Both the position numbers and the translations under genes were made by a program. The notes under the pieces were generated by a model that made no database searches, was not told the origin of the DNA, and worked only from the letters and a program-made list of their open reading frames with translations. A stretch of DNA of 64,000 nucleotides from Enterovibrio norvegicus DSM 15893 (GTDB taxonomy: Bacteria; Pseudomonadota; Gammaproteobacteria; Enterobacterales; Vibrionaceae): positions 1 to 64,000 of the forward strand of contig NZ_FOWR01000024.1 of the NCBI RefSeq assembly GCF_900115495.1, in the 5' to 3' direction. Of this stretch, positions 54,234-64,000 are shown piece by piece. Within the stretch, counting starts at the first letter, position 1; the number at the start of each line of letters is the position of its first letter.

Positions 54234-54338
54234 TTTGGCTTGGTACTGCTCTGGCTTTAGGGGCTCTTGATTGAGGGCCTCAAATTTGAGAGCGGTTAAC
54301 TTGCAAAAGTGCGGTGAATCTTTGATTGGCCGCAGAAT

Positions 54339-54366
54339 AAAAAAGGCACCCTAGGGTGCCTTTTTT
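54339..54366. terminator. bidirectional terminator between hldE and tolC
   Basis: AAAAAAGGCACC / GGTGCCTTTTTT with CTAG loop, perfectly symmetric, between convergent genes. Confidence 0.92.
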
Positions 54367-54389
54367 GATCGCGTAAGATGAGTGACCGA

Positions 54390-55709
54390 TTACTTCTTCG
54401 GTGGCACTAAACCTTGGTTGATCTCAACAAGGTCTTCTTCATTTAAGGTACCCACTGCTTGGCGCAGTTGCAGTACGCTTAGGATGTAATCGTAACGTGC
54501 ATCTGACAAGCTACGGTTTGCATCGTAAAGACGACGTGTTGAATCGAGTACATCAACAATGGTACGTGTACCCACTTCAAAGCCGGCTTCTGTCGCTTCA
54601 AGTGCTGAACGTGCAGACACAACGGTTTGCTCAAACGCACGAAGAGAGCCAATGCTTGCATTGATGTTGTTGTAGAAGGCACGCACATCTTTCACTGTAC
54701 TGCGGTAACGCGCTTCAAGTGCTTCTGACGCAGCAACATAGTTGAACTGCGCTTCTTTCACTTGGGCGGTGGTTCTACCACCAGTATAAAGAGGCATGTT
54801 GAAGTTAATGCCGCCAGTCAATTGGTTATTACTGAAATCCCCAGAAGAATCTGTTTCATTCGCTCGGTCTGTATACCCGTAACCCAAATCTAGCGTCAGC
54901 GATGGCATGTGACCTGATTCGGCCAAGCTAATACGCTCTTTTGATGCGTCACGTGTGATGCGCTGCGCGAGCAAGCTAAGGTTGGTTTCTTCTGCTTGTT
55001 TCACCAGCGCGTCTTGCGTTTGTTCTGGGCTGCTTGCCGAGAAGGTGCGGGTGTTCAACACGCTCAGGTCAGCATGGCTTTGGCCAGTGATTTCACGCAA
55101 TTCTTCATAGCTGTTGGTAACAACGTTCTTGGCCTGAATTTCTTGAGCCAGTACTGAGTCATACTGAGCTTGCGCATCGTGCACGTCAGTAATGGCTGAC
55201 AAACCGACCTCAAAGCGCTGCTTCGTTTGTTCTAGCTGACGGCCAACGGCGGCTTTTTCTGCGCGAACAAATACCAAATCATCGATGGCGCGCAAAACAT
55301 CAAAATAAGCCGTTGAAACACGAAGGATCAGAGATTGTTGTGAGGCTGCATAGGTAGCGTCAGCTTGACGTGCCGTAATTTCGGCAAGGTCTAAGTTGAT
55401 CCAGCTGTTTTGATCGAACAGTTCCTGACTAAAATCTATCCCAGCAGTTAATGTATTGGTGTCATTAACAAAGGTATCTTCACTGTTGCGAGAAAGGTTA
55501 TAACCTGCACTCAAATTGATTTGAGGCAGCAACGTACCGCGGTTTGTGTCAACAGCAGCGAAAGCAGCATCTTTTGTCGCCGCAGCTTGCAGCAATTGAG
55601 GATCACTTTGTTTCGCTTGTTCATAAACCTGAATAAGGTCGTCTGCGCTAGCCAGGGGAGCGACGGTGCCAAGCGCAACCCCGATAAATAAGGGGAGCAA
55701 TTTCTTCAT
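54390..55709 (-). CDS. tolC: outer-membrane channel TolC
   Basis: 439 residues with a signal peptide (LLPLFIGVALGTVAPLASAD). The two internal repeats of the TolC fold are visible (AYNLSR-like beta strands, ALQLRQAVGTLNEEDLVEIN at the end). It forms the outer-membrane exit of drug efflux and type I secretion. Divergent from nudF, as in E. coli and Vibrio, which confirms the identity. Confidence 0.96.
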   Translation of the reverse strand: MKKLLPLFIGVALGTVAPLASADDLIQVYEQAKQSDPQLLQAAATKDAAFAAVDTNRGTLLPQINLSAGYNLSRNSEDTFVNDTNTLTAGIDFSQELFDQNSWINLDLAEITARQADATYAASQQSLILRVSTAYFDVLRAIDDLVFVRAEKAAVGRQLEQTKQRFEVGLSAITDVHDAQAQYDSVLAQEIQAKNVVTNSYEELREITGQSHADLSVLNTRTFSASSPEQTQDALVKQAEETNLSLLAQRITRDASKERISLAESGHMPSLTLDLGYGYTDRANETDSSGDFSNNQLTGGINFNMPLYTGGRTTAQVKEAQFNYVAASEALEARYRSTVKDVRAFYNNINASIGSLRAFEQTVVSARSALEATEAGFEVGTRTIVDVLDSTRRLYDANRSLSDARYDYILSVLQLRQAVGTLNEEDLVEINQGLVPPKK

Positions 55710-55955
55710 AATAAGTAGTCCCTGAACTTGTCGTATTCTAATAAATTGCCAAAAGGGTATCCGACCCTAGTGTAAACCATGCAACCTTACTTGGAACTGA
55801 CAATGTGATGGTTTATTGAGAAAAATTGATTGTAAAACAATCTGTCTTCGAATGGGATTCAAATAATTCTGCAATGTATAACAAAAAAGTAAAGGTTTCT
55901 GATTGCAGCTTCCCAGAAGGCGTAGTTATCATTTGCCCCCTTATACGGAGACAAT

Positions 55956-56585
55956 ATGGAAAAGTCCGTGCCACAGAAAATGCAGCCAAATCAGTTTGGA
56001 CATGAAGACGTACAGATTGATAAAAGTGACCTTGTCTATAATGGTTACTTTAAGATGGTGAAATATCGCTTCCGCCACCGTTTGTTTGCAGGCGGGTGGA
56101 GTGACACTATCGAAAGAGAGTTGTTTGAACGTGGTCAGGCGGTTGCGATGCTCCCTTATGACCCTGTGACAGACAGTGTTGTTTTGGTTGAGCAAATCCG
56201 TATTGGCGCCATGGTTGCCAGTGATGAACCCTGGCAATTGGAAATCGTTGCAGGGATCATTGATAAAGACGAATCACCTGAAGACGTCGCGGTGCGTGAA
56301 TCAGAAGAAGAAGCGGGGCTGCCCGTTCAAGAATTGACGCCGATTACGAGCTACCTTTCAACGTCGGGTGGGTGCTCAGAGCGCATTCATTTATACCTGG
56401 GTAAGGTGGATGCGTCGAAAGCGAAAGGCATTCACGGCTTGCCGGAAGAAGGTGAAGACATTTTGGTTCATGTCGTGCCAAGAGAAACGGCATACCAATG
56501 GGTGCAAAGTGGCAAGATTGAAAACGCCGCATCAATTATTGCGTTGCAGTGGTTGATGCTAAATGTTGAGACTTTGCGCGAGTAG
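55956..56585 (+). CDS. nudF: ADP-ribose diphosphatase NudF
   Basis: 209 residues. The Nudix box is complete: GIIDKDESPEDVAVRESEEE followed by AGL. It hydrolyses ADP-ribose to AMP and ribose-5-phosphate. Starts the nudF-yqiB-cpdA-yqiA-parE-parC row that follows tolC in gammaproteobacteria. The gap to yqiB is about 50 bases. Confidence 0.96.
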   Translation: MEKSVPQKMQPNQFGHEDVQIDKSDLVYNGYFKMVKYRFRHRLFAGGWSDTIERELFERGQAVAMLPYDPVTDSVVLVEQIRIGAMVASDEPWQLEIVAGIIDKDESPEDVAVRESEEEAGLPVQELTPITSYLSTSGGCSERIHLYLGKVDASKAKGIHGLPEEGEDILVHVVPRETAYQWVQSGKIENAASIIALQWLMLNVETLRE

Positions 56586-56638
56586 GCACTTTTACTGCAT
56601 TTACACTGCAGTATTAGCAAGATCACGTAGGATATAAG

Positions 56639-57067
56639 ATGTTGAGACAAGGGTATCGGGTTGATTTGAACGCCCTGATGCGAATGTATGAGACCAATTA
56701 TGCCAAGTTACTAAGGCTGATGCCGCGTCAGGATGATGTTGGTGAATTCTGCGTGTATGAAATACAAGGTAACGAATTTCAAGTCGATATCGTAGAATCA
56801 ACGCGTTACACCACGTTGTTAGATATATGGCAGCGCGGAGATGTCCCTGAGTACCTCAGACCACGATTGGTTGTGCGTATGTATCACGATGCTCGGGTGG
56901 CTGACGTATGTACCAGTCAGAGTATTTCCCAAATTCAGCCGCGCTATGATTACCCCAACCCGCGTATGCTTCAGCAAGACGAGAAGCATCAAATTAACGC
57001 CTTTCTTTCTGATTGGTTGGGGCATTGTCTGAGAAACGGAATTACGAAACACGACGCAATATATTAA
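56639..57067 (+). CDS. yqiB: DUF1249 protein YqiB
   Basis: 142 residues of unknown function. Typical opening LNALMRMYETNYAKLLRLMP, then VVRMYHDARVADVCTSQSIS and the conserved RYDYPNPRMLQQDEKHQINA. It always travels with nudF and cpdA. No membrane segment or signal. Confidence 0.95.
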   Translation: MLRQGYRVDLNALMRMYETNYAKLLRLMPRQDDVGEFCVYEIQGNEFQVDIVESTRYTTLLDIWQRGDVPEYLRPRLVVRMYHDARVADVCTSQSISQIQPRYDYPNPRMLQQDEKHQINAFLSDWLGHCLRNGITKHDAIY

Positions 57068-57148
57068 GCGCTGATCGCGTACTTCTTCGCAGTATGTCGT
57101 CAGTGTGATACACATTTAAGCTCATTTACGATCAGGATTTTCAAGACG

Positions 57149-57973
57149 TTGCGGATTTGCCATCTACCAAGCCAACACAGCCAAACCGTTCGGTTGTTGC
57201 AAATTACAGATACACACCTTTTTGCAGACCCGCACGGCAGTTTGTTAGGGATTAACACGGCTGCGAGTTACAAAGCGGTTGTGGAAGAGATCCAAGCACA
57301 AGACATTTCCTTTGACGCCATTATCGCGACGGGCGACTTGTCGCAAGATCACACCGCAGAATCGTACCAGCGTTTTGTTGATGGTATCGCGCATTGGTCG
57401 CAGCCTTGCTATTGGTTGCCGGGTAACCATGATTACCAACCTGAAATGAACGCCGTGCTTGAGCAATCCACCTTGGTGCGATGTGATCAAGTGTTACTGG
57501 GTGAACACTGGCAGATGATCATTTTAGACAGTCAGGTAAAAGGGGTGCCGCACGGTCGACTCACGAGCGAGCAATTGGCGTTGCTAGAGCAAGCGCTCAC
57601 GTCTTATCCTGAACGACATACCCTTATTCTGCTTCATCACCATCCTTTGCCCGCGGGCAGCGCGTGGCTTGATCAGCATCAGCTTCATAACCAAGATGCC
57701 TTTTGGCTGCGCGTGGAAAAGCACAGCAACGTGAAAGGCGTGGTGTGTGGGCACATTCATCAAGCCTTGGACACTGAGCACGCAGGACGTCGAGTCATGG
57801 CCGCACCGTCGACATGTATTCAATTCCTCCCTGATTCAGATGATTTTGCGTTGGATTCGACCAATCCAGGGTGGCGCGAAATTTCCTTGCATCAAGATGG
57901 CACCATCTCCAGTGAAGTGGGTCGATTGAAAGGCATGGGCTTCCATCCTGATATGAATTCGGCAGGCTACTGA
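57149..57973 (+). CDS. cpdA: 3',5'-cyclic-AMP phosphodiesterase CpdA
   Basis: 274 residues from a TTG start. Calcineurin-like metallophosphatase motifs in order: LLQITDTHLF, IIATGDLSQDH, WLPGNHDY, LILLHHHPLP and VVCGHIHQAL. It degrades cAMP and so tunes CRP activity. The stop is two bases before yqiA, so they are coupled. The TTG is chosen because no ATG/GTG precedes the first motif; AGGA lies a little far upstream. Confidence 0.94.
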   Translation: MRICHLPSQHSQTVRLLQITDTHLFADPHGSLLGINTAASYKAVVEEIQAQDISFDAIIATGDLSQDHTAESYQRFVDGIAHWSQPCYWLPGNHDYQPEMNAVLEQSTLVRCDQVLLGEHWQMIILDSQVKGVPHGRLTSEQLALLEQALTSYPERHTLILLHHHPLPAGSAWLDQHQLHNQDAFWLRVEKHSNVKGVVCGHIHQALDTEHAGRRVMAAPSTCIQFLPDSDDFALDSTNPGWREISLHQDGTISSEVGRLKGMGFHPDMNSAGY

Positions 57974-57975
57974 TC

Positions 57976-58554
57976 ATGCCGGTTTTGTTGATCTACATTC
58001 ACGGGTTTAACAGCTCACCGCTTTCACTCAAAGCGCAGCAAATGCAGCAATGGTGCGAGATCCACCGCCCAGACATAAAACTGGAAGTTCCAAGGCTGGC
58101 TTGCTACCCTGCCGCCGCTGCAGCGCAACTCAATGCATTAGTTGATCGTTACAAAGGTGACTATCGCATCGGGTTAGTAGGTAGTTCTTTAGGTGGCTAC
58201 CTTTCGGCGTGGCTAAATAGCCAACATGGATTCCCTGCAGTTGTGATCAACCCTGCGGTTAAGCCTTACGAATTGCTTGCTGATTACTTAGGTCCGCAGA
58301 AAAACCCCTATACTGGGGAGCAATACCTGCTGGAAACTCATCATATGGATGAACTGAAAGCATTGGATACTGAATCCATTACTCATCCCGAGTCAATGTG
58401 GCTGTTGCAGCAGGAAGGAGACGAAGTTCTCGACTATCGTCAGGCCGTCGCCAAATACCAGGGATGTAAGCAAACTGTTGAAGCTGGGGGCGATCATGCC
58501 TTTGTAGGCTTCGAAAGATACCCCGCTGAAATCATTCAATTCCTGGGACTGTGA
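57976..58554 (+). CDS. yqiA: YqiA-family esterase (alpha/beta hydrolase)
   Basis: 192 residues. Motifs: YIHGFNSSPLSLKAQQM (oxyanion region) and LVGSSLGGYLSAWL (nucleophile Ser), with GGDHAFVGFERY carrying the catalytic His. A cytoplasmic esterase for short acyl chains; physiological substrate unknown. It sits between cpdA and parE. Confidence 0.95.
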   Translation: MPVLLIYIHGFNSSPLSLKAQQMQQWCEIHRPDIKLEVPRLACYPAAAAAQLNALVDRYKGDYRIGLVGSSLGGYLSAWLNSQHGFPAVVINPAVKPYELLADYLGPQKNPYTGEQYLLETHHMDELKALDTESITHPESMWLLQQEGDEVLDYRQAVAKYQGCKQTVEAGGDHAFVGFERYPAEIIQFLGL

Positions 58555-58650
58555 GTGTTCCTCACAGATTGTCCTCGTTAGCTGTGTCATTATTTGACAA
58601 GGTAACGGGCCATCACAGACCATGTGAAAAATTTTAAAAGCCAATCATTT

Positions 58651-60543
58651 ATGACAGAGCAAGTTTATAACGCGGGATCCATTGAAGTACTCAATGGTCT
58701 TGAGCCGGTTCGTCGTCGTCCCGGCATGTATACAGATACGACCCGTCCAAACCATCTTGGTCAGGAAGTCATCGATAACAGTGTCGACGAAGCGTTGGCA
58801 GGACATGCACGCAAAGTAGAAGTCATCCTTCATGCGGATCAATCCCTTGAAGTTATTGATGACGGCCGTGGTATGCCTGTCGATATTCACCCTGAAGAAG
58901 GGGTGTCAGGTGTCGAACTGATTCTCTGTAAACTGCATGCTGGTGGTAAGTTCTCCAACAACAACTACCAATTCAGTGGCGGTTTGCACGGTGTGGGTAT
59001 TTCGGTAGTGAATGCGCTATCGAACCGCGTCGAAGTCTCTGTCAAACGCGATGGTCAGGTGTATGAAATTGCATTTGAGCATGGCGATAAAGTACAAGAG
59101 CTAACGGTTACTGGGACTTGTGGGCGCCGCGCCAAAGGTACGCGCGTGCATTTCTGGCCGGAAGCAAAGTACTTTGACTCTCCAAAATTCTCCGTTTCTC
59201 GTCTGAAAAACAACCTGAAAGCCAAAGCGGTACTTTGCCCAGGGCTTGAAATCGTCTTTACCGATAAAAACACCAATGAAACCATCAAGTGGTGTTATGA
59301 AAGTGGTTTGAAAGACTACTTGGCGGAAGGCGTGAAAGGGTATGAACTGCTGCCAGCAGAACCGTTTGTCGGTGAGTTTCGTGCGCCACATGAAGCGGCT
59401 GATTGGGCGATTATCTGGTTACCTGAAGGTGGTGAACTCATCACTGAAAGTTACGTTAACCTGATCCCGACAGCACAAGGCGGTACGCACGTTAATGGCT
59501 TACGCCAAGGCTTGCTGGATGCGATGCGTGAATTCTGTGAATTCCGCAACTTACTGCCGCGTGGCGTGAAGTTAACAGCTGATGATATTTGGGACCGATG
59601 TGCTTATGTATTGTCGGTGAAGATGCAAGACCCTCAATTCGCGGGTCAAACCAAAGAGCGTTTGTCATCGCGCCAATGTGCAGCCTTCGTGTCTGGCGTG
59701 GTCAAAGATTCGTTCAGCTTGTGGCTTAATGAACGCCCACAACTGGCAGAACAACTTGCAGAAGTGTGTATCGCGAATGCGCACAAACGTATGCGAGCAG
59801 CCAAGAAGGTGGTGCGTAAGAAAGTGGCCTCGGGCCCTGCATTGCCGGGTAAGTTGACTGACTGTTCCATGCAAGACTTAGCGCGTACTGAACTGTTTTT
59901 GGTCGAGGGTGACTCGGCAGGCGGTTCGGCGAAACAAGCGCGTGATCGTGAATTCCAAGCCATCATGCCGCTACGCGGTAAGATCCTAAATACGTGGGAA
60001 GTGTCTGCTGACCAAGTATTGGCGTCACAGGAAGTGCATGACATTTCCGTCGCATTGGGTATTGACCCTGACAGCGAAGATCTTTCAGGTTTGCGATACG
60101 GTAAAATTTGTATCCTCGCCGATGCGGACTCGGATGGTCTGCACATCGCCACCTTGCTGTGCGCCCTGTTTGTAAAACACTTTCATGCGTTGGTAAGAGC
60201 GGGTCACGTCTATGTGGCAATGCCGCCTCTGTATCGCATCGACTGCGGGAAAGAAGTGTTCTATGCGCTCGATGATGCAGAGAAGGCCGGTATTTTGGAA
60301 AGCCTTAGCCAAAAACGCGCCAAGATTGACGTTCAGCGATTCAAAGGTCTGGGTGAAATGAACCCGCTTCAGCTTCGCGAAACCACCATGGATCCGAACA
60401 CGCGCCGTCTTGTTCAGTTGACCATTGACGATCAGGAAGAAACCGATCGCATGATGGACATGTTGCTGGGTAAAAAACGCGCTGAAGATCGTCGCCATTG
60501 GCTACAAGACAAAGGCGACATGGCTGAGTTAGCAGAAATTTAA
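58651..60543 (+). CDS. parE: DNA topoisomerase IV subunit B (ParE)
   Basis: 630 residues, ATPase subunit of topoisomerase IV, needed to decatenate daughter chromosomes. GHKL motifs: VIDNSVDEALAG, VIDDGRGMPVD, GGLHGVGISVVNALS; TOPRIM motifs: FLVEGDSAGGSAKQARDR and ILADADSDGLHIATLL. Start at 58651 (MTEQVYNAGSIEV) chosen by family; a GTG nine codons earlier is open. parC follows after 26 bases. Confidence 0.97.
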   Translation: MTEQVYNAGSIEVLNGLEPVRRRPGMYTDTTRPNHLGQEVIDNSVDEALAGHARKVEVILHADQSLEVIDDGRGMPVDIHPEEGVSGVELILCKLHAGGKFSNNNYQFSGGLHGVGISVVNALSNRVEVSVKRDGQVYEIAFEHGDKVQELTVTGTCGRRAKGTRVHFWPEAKYFDSPKFSVSRLKNNLKAKAVLCPGLEIVFTDKNTNETIKWCYESGLKDYLAEGVKGYELLPAEPFVGEFRAPHEAADWAIIWLPEGGELITESYVNLIPTAQGGTHVNGLRQGLLDAMREFCEFRNLLPRGVKLTADDIWDRCAYVLSVKMQDPQFAGQTKERLSSRQCAAFVSGVVKDSFSLWLNERPQLAEQLAEVCIANAHKRMRAAKKVVRKKVASGPALPGKLTDCSMQDLARTELFLVEGDSAGGSAKQARDREFQAIMPLRGKILNTWEVSADQVLASQEVHDISVALGIDPDSEDLSGLRYGKICILADADSDGLHIATLLCALFVKHFHALVRAGHVYVAMPPLYRIDCGKEVFYALDDAEKAGILESLSQKRAKIDVQRFKGLGEMNPLQLRETTMDPNTRRLVQLTIDDQEETDRMMDMLLGKKRAEDRRHWLQDKGDMAELAEI

Positions 60544-60569
60544 CTGGATTTTAGGGTCGGACGTTTTCA

Positions 60570-62855
60570 ATGACTGATATTACTTATGACGGTGTCGAGC
60601 AACTTCCATTAAGGAAGTTCACCGAGGATGCATACCTCAACTACTCGATGTACGTCATCATGGACCGTGCTTTGCCATTTATTGGTGACGGTCTTAAGCC
60701 TGTGCAGCGTCGCATCATTTATGCGATGTCAGAGCTGGGCTTGTCGGCAACGGCAAAATACAAAAAATCTGCCCGTACTGTGGGTGACGTACTCGGTAAG
60801 TATCATCCACACGGTGATTCTGCGTGTTACGAAGCCATGGTATTGATGGCGCAGCCGTTCTCTTACCGCTACCCATTGGTTGATGGTCAAGGTAACTGGG
60901 GTGCGCCGGATGATCCGAAATCGTTCGCTGCGATGCGTTATACCGAATCGCGCCTTTCTCGCTTCTCGGAAGTGCTTTTGGGTGAAATCAGTCAAGGCAC
61001 TGTCGATTGGCAGCCGAACTTTGACGGCACCATGAAAGAGCCGAAAACCATGCCAGCGCGTCTGCCACACATTCTGTTGAATGGCGTGACAGGTATTGCG
61101 GTTGGTATGGCGACTGACATTCCACCGCATAACGTGCGTGAAATTGCGAATGCCGTCATTGCACTTATCGACACGCCAAAGCTCGATTTGGATGGCGTGC
61201 TGGAATACGTTAAAGGCCCTGATTACCCGACGGAAGCCGAAATCATTACTCCGCATGTAGAGCTTAAAAAGCTGTACCGCAGTGGTAAAGGCTCTGTTCG
61301 CATGCGTGCTTGCTGGCACAAAGAGAACGGCGACATCGTGATCAGCGCGCTGCCTCATCAAGTGTCTGGCGCAAAACTGCTTGAGCAAATTGCGAACCAA
61401 ATGCGCGCGAAGAAACTGCCGATGGTGGAAGATCTTCGTGATGAGTCGGATCATGAAAATCCGACGCGTATTGTTATCGTGCCGCGCTCTAACCGTGTGG
61501 ACTGCGATCAGCTGATGAATCACTTGTTTGCGTCTACCGATCTAGAACGTAGCTACCGTGCAAACTTGAACATGATTGGCCTTGATGGACGTCCTCAAGT
61601 GAAAGGCCTTGTTCAAATCCTGTCTGAATGGATTGAATTCCGCCGCAGTACGGTACGTCGTCGTTTGCAATACCGCTTGGATAAAGTGCTGGCGCGCTTG
61701 CACATCCTTGATGGTTTGTTAGCGGCTTATCTCAACATCGATGAAGTCATTGAAATCATCCGCACGGAAGACAACCCGAAAGCGGAATTGATGCAGCGCT
61801 TCGATTTGAGTGAGCGACAAGCTGAAGCGATCCTTGAAATCAAACTCCGCCAGTTAGCCAAACTGGAAGAGATCAAGATCCGTGGTGAGCAAGACGAATT
61901 GAACAAGGAGCGCGAGCAGTTGGAAAAACTGTTGGGCTCAGATCGTCGCCTCAATACCTTACTGAAAAAAGAAATCACCGCCGATGCTGAAAAGTATGGC
62001 GATGATCGTCGCTCTCCATTGGTTGAGCGTGAAGAAGCAAAAGCAATGACTGAGCGCGACTTGATCCCAAGCGAGCCAATCACTGTTGTGCTGTCTGATA
62101 AAGGTTGGATCCGTCATGCGAAAGGCCATGATGTTGACCCAACAAGCTTGAGCTACAAATCCGGTGACGGCTATCTCGCGGCCGCGCGCGGCAAGAGTAG
62201 CCAACCTGCAGTCTTCGTGGGCACGGATGGTCGAAGCTATGCACTTGAGTCGCACAGCTTGCCATCAGCGCGAAGCCAGGGTGAACCGATCACAGGTCGC
62301 TTGAACATCACCGCAGGAACGACGATTCGTCATGTGTTGATGGGCGAGAATGACAACCTGATGTTGATGGCCTCTGATGCTGGTTATGGTTTTGTGTGTA
62401 AGCATGATGACCTGCTATCGAAAAACCGCAGCGGTAAAGCGTTGTTGAGTTTGCCGCAAGCTGCAGAAGTGATGCCGCCACAAAAAGTGTCTGACATTGA
62501 AAATGATGACATTGTGGCGATCACGAACGAAGGTCGTATGTTGGTCTTCCCAGTGAAAGAGTTGCCACAGCTAGGCAAAGGCAAAGGGAATAAGATCATC
62601 AATATTCCTGCAGCGCGCGCGAAAGCGCGTGAAGAGCTACTGGCGCAATTGTTTGTTGTTCCTCAAGGTTCAACGGTCACACTGCATGCTGGTAAGCGTA
62701 AATTGTCTCTGAAACCTGCAGATATGGATAACTTCCGTGGTGAACGTGGCCGTCGAGGCTCTATGCTGCCACGCGGCTTACAGCGTGTTACGGCGATTGA
62801 AATCACGGCGTCAGGCTCGACGCCAAGTGATGAGACCGAATCACCAGACGCATAA
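60570..62855 (+). CDS. parC: DNA topoisomerase IV subunit A (ParC)
   Basis: 761 residues, the DNA-cleaving subunit. The catalytic Tyr is in [17 protein letters not shown]. The quinolone-resistance region reads [20 protein letters not shown], with the wild-type Ser and Glu. Further GyrA-type core features include [14 protein letters not shown] and an intact C-terminal beta-pinwheel. The C-terminal tail is acidic ([11 protein letters not shown]). Confidence 0.97.
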   Translation: MTDITYDGVEQLPLRKFTEDAYLNYSMYVIMDRALPFIGDGLKPVQRRIIYAMSELGLSATAKYKKSARTVGDVLGKYHPHGDSACYEAMVLMAQPFSYRYPLVDGQGNWGAPDDPKSFAAMRYTESRLSRFSEVLLGEISQGTVDWQPNFDGTMKEPKTMPARLPHILLNGVTGIAVGMATDIPPHNVREIANAVIALIDTPKLDLDGVLEYVKGPDYPTEAEIITPHVELKKLYRSGKGSVRMRACWHKENGDIVISALPHQVSGAKLLEQIANQMRAKKLPMVEDLRDESDHENPTRIVIVPRSNRVDCDQLMNHLFASTDLERSYRANLNMIGLDGRPQVKGLVQILSEWIEFRRSTVRRRLQYRLDKVLARLHILDGLLAAYLNIDEVIEIIRTEDNPKAELMQRFDLSERQAEAILEIKLRQLAKLEEIKIRGEQDELNKEREQLEKLLGSDRRLNTLLKKEITADAEKYGDDRRSPLVEREEAKAMTERDLIPSEPITVVLSDKGWIRHAKGHDVDPTSLSYKSGDGYLAAARGKSSQPAVFVGTDGRSYALESHSLPSARSQGEPITGRLNITAGTTIRHVLMGENDNLMLMASDAGYGFVCKHDDLLSKNRSGKALLSLPQAAEVMPPQKVSDIENDDIVAITNEGRMLVFPVKELPQLGKGKGNKIINIPAARAKAREELLAQLFVVPQGSTVTLHAGKRKLSLKPADMDNFRGERGRRGSMLPRGLQRVTAIEITASGSTPSDETESPDA

Positions 62856-62860
62856 TAAGG

Positions 62861-62887
62861 AAGCCCTCCACTCGGAGGGCTTTTTTT
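62861..62887 (+). terminator. terminator of the parE-parC operon
   Basis: AAGCCCTCC / GGAGGGCTT with ACTC loop and seven T, right after parC. Confidence 0.92.
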
Positions 62888-63037
62888 CATCGGTTAAATG
62901 TTAGCTAGCAGGTGAATTTTGCTGGCGGATACGTATACTACTCAGAGTTTTATTTAAGCGTACACGTGTACGCTCTAATTCGCCGACACGTCCATTCTGC
63001 TTTCTGTTCGGTGATGTATTGGTTTTAGGAGAAAAGA

Positions 63038-63766
63038 ATGTATTTCATACTGCGACTTTTGGCTGTCGCGTTATTTGCGATTGTCATGCTCATCTTTGGT
63101 TGTGGTTACTGCCTCCTAAGCCCTAGAAACCCTAAAAACGTGTATACCATTGGACGCTGGTTCGGCAAAATGTCGGCGATTTTTGGCATCAAACTTGAAT
63201 TGCGCCAATCAGAAGCCTCTAAAGCCGCTGGCACGTGTGTGTACATCGCTAACCACCAAAGTAATTGGGATTTGATCACCGTATCGAATGCGGTTCGCCC
63301 TGGTGCTGTGACAGTGGGTAAGAAGAGCCTGGCGTACATCCCTATCTTCGGCACCTTGTACTGGCTAACGGGTAACATTTTGATTGACCGTAATAATCGC
63401 AGCAAAGCGATGGGGACGATTGGTCAGGTTATCGATAAGATTAAAGAACGCGATGTGTCAGTGTGGCTGTTCCCTGAAGGTACGCGTTCACGCGGCCGCG
63501 GTTTATTACCATTTAAAACGGGTGCATTCCACGCAGCCATTGGCGCGGGCGTTCCAATCGTGCCTATTGTGTGTAGCTCAACAAGTCATTTGAAAGCTTC
63601 TCTTGGCAACAACGGTCATATCATTGTGGAAGTGATGGATCCGATTTCAATTGAAGGCTACAACAAAGACAACATACGCGAACTCTCGAAGCATTGTCAT
63701 GCGGTGATGACAGAAAAACTGGCAGAGTTGGACGCTGAAGTGGCTGAGCTAAACAAGAAGTCTTGA
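63038..63766 (+). CDS. plsC: 1-acyl-sn-glycerol-3-phosphate acyltransferase PlsC
   Basis: 242 residues. An N-terminal membrane anchor (LLAVALFAIVMLIFGCGYCL) and the acyltransferase motifs: NHQSNWDLIT (H-x4-D), GNILIDRNNRSKA, FPEGTRSRGRGLLPFKTGAF and VPIVPIVCSS. It makes phosphatidate, the step after PlsY. Placed after parC as in E. coli and Vibrio. Confidence 0.97.
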   Translation: MYFILRLLAVALFAIVMLIFGCGYCLLSPRNPKNVYTIGRWFGKMSAIFGIKLELRQSEASKAAGTCVYIANHQSNWDLITVSNAVRPGAVTVGKKSLAYIPIFGTLYWLTGNILIDRNNRSKAMGTIGQVIDKIKERDVSVWLFPEGTRSRGRGLLPFKTGAFHAAIGAGVPIVPIVCSSTSHLKASLGNNGHIIVEVMDPISIEGYNKDNIRELSKHCHAVMTEKLAELDAEVAELNKKS

Positions 63767-63826
63767 GGTTAACGCGGAGTAGCAAAGTGCTACCTTGCGT
63801 AATAAACTTAAGGCATTGAACGAAGA

Positions 63827-63853
63827 AAAGGATACGCATTGCGTATCCTTTTT
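63827..63853 (+). terminator. terminator after plsC
   Basis: AAAAGGATACGC / GCGTATCCTTTT with ATT loop and T5. Confidence 0.9.
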
Positions 63854-63895
63854 GTATTTTCTGATAATAAACGCGAGTAAAGAAGTAAGGCGAAT

Positions 63896-64000
63896 ATGCA
63901 GAAAAATCAGGTTGTTCTGGTCACTGAAAGTGGTCAGCAAACAGGTCTTGCTGACAAAATGGCGGCACATGAGCAAGGGCTACTCCACCTTGCGTTCTCT
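63896..64000 (+). CDS. idi: isopentenyl-diphosphate delta-isomerase (type I), N-terminal part
   Basis: 35 codons before the window ends: MQKNQVVLVTESGQQTGLAD, then KMAAHEQGLLHLAFS. This matches the opening of type I Idi (VILLN-G-x-x-x-G-x-x-E/D-K-x-x-AH...LHLAFS). It interconverts IPP and DMAPP. TAAGG precedes the ATG by six bases. The Nudix motif and catalytic residues lie beyond the window, so the call is moderate. Confidence 0.75.
   Translation, partial: MQKNQVVLVTESGQQTGLADKMAAHEQGLLHLAFS

Noticed and set aside
60790-60860. Possible quinolone-resistance changes in ParC.
   Set aside because: The QRDR reads HGDSACYEA with the usual Ser and Glu, so it is wild-type.

Overview
The window is a gammaproteobacterial chromosome segment, most probably from the Vibrionaceae. 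This is inferred from gene order: rpsU-yqeY-dnaG-rpoD with tRNA-Ile2 beside rpoD, then tsaD/plsY/folB/folK/uppP/cca, ygiF-glnE-hldE, tolC/nudF/yqiB/cpdA/yqiA/parE/parC/plsC. The Enterovibrio/Grimontia/Vibrio neighbourhood is my best guess, and I cannot name the species from sequence alone.

Layout. (1) 1-14.6 kb is a variable chromosomal region. It holds the tail of an IS3-type transposase, a secreted glutathione peroxidase, a lipoxygenase next to a 7TM diguanylate cyclase, a beta-carbonic anhydrase, DoxX, the Ohr/OhrR peroxide-resistance pair with visible palindromic operators, an isochorismatase-like hydrolase, a GlxA-type AraC regulator, and a MarR regulator divergent from a Tat-exported nitroreductase. 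Inside it, bounded by a 21-bp direct repeat, lies a tightly coupled three-gene operon: a PAS-GGDEF diguanylate cyclase, a pepsin-family aspartic protease and a tandem avidin-like protein. (2) 14.6-17.8 kb is a scrapyard of REP/REPIN-like motifs (core GGACACACACTT) and two broken RAYT (Y1/HUH) transposases, with small orphan genes between them. (3) 17.8-28.7 kb is an AT-richer genomic island ending at tRNA-Ile2(CAU). From left to right it carries an integrase fragment; a McrBC-like operon (unknown protein, coiled-coil McrB-type ATPase, DUF2357/PD-(D/E)XK McrC-type protein) with two reading-frame breaks at poly-A tracts; an array of 67-bp iteron-like repeats; an unknown protein; an AlpA-like regulator; a small protein; a P2 gpA-like HUH replication endonuclease; and an ABC-type ATPase paired with a TOPRIM-like protein, which is a candidate defence pair. 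(4) 28.7-64 kb is conserved core: the macromolecular-synthesis operon, isoprenoid-lipid carrier recycling, folate and phospholipid synthesis, tRNA maturation, a fused GspA-GspB type II secretion assembly factor, phosphate transport, glutamine synthetase control, lipid A and heptose synthesis, TolC, ADP-ribose and cAMP hydrolysis, topoisomerase IV, PlsC and the start of idi.

How the parts fit. The core genes serve replication, transcription, envelope and signalling. The accessory left third mixes oxidative-stress genes (Gpx, Ohr/OhrR, nitroreductase) with two c-di-GMP synthases, each next to an enzyme rare in bacteria (lipoxygenase; pepsin plus avidin-like). The island combines a self-replicating satellite-like core (iterons, AlpA, HUH Rep) with two candidate anti-phage modules. 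Several short tandem repeats (7, 9 and 14 bp units) sit just downstream of genes. Function calls rest on motif recognition by eye; no database search was run.
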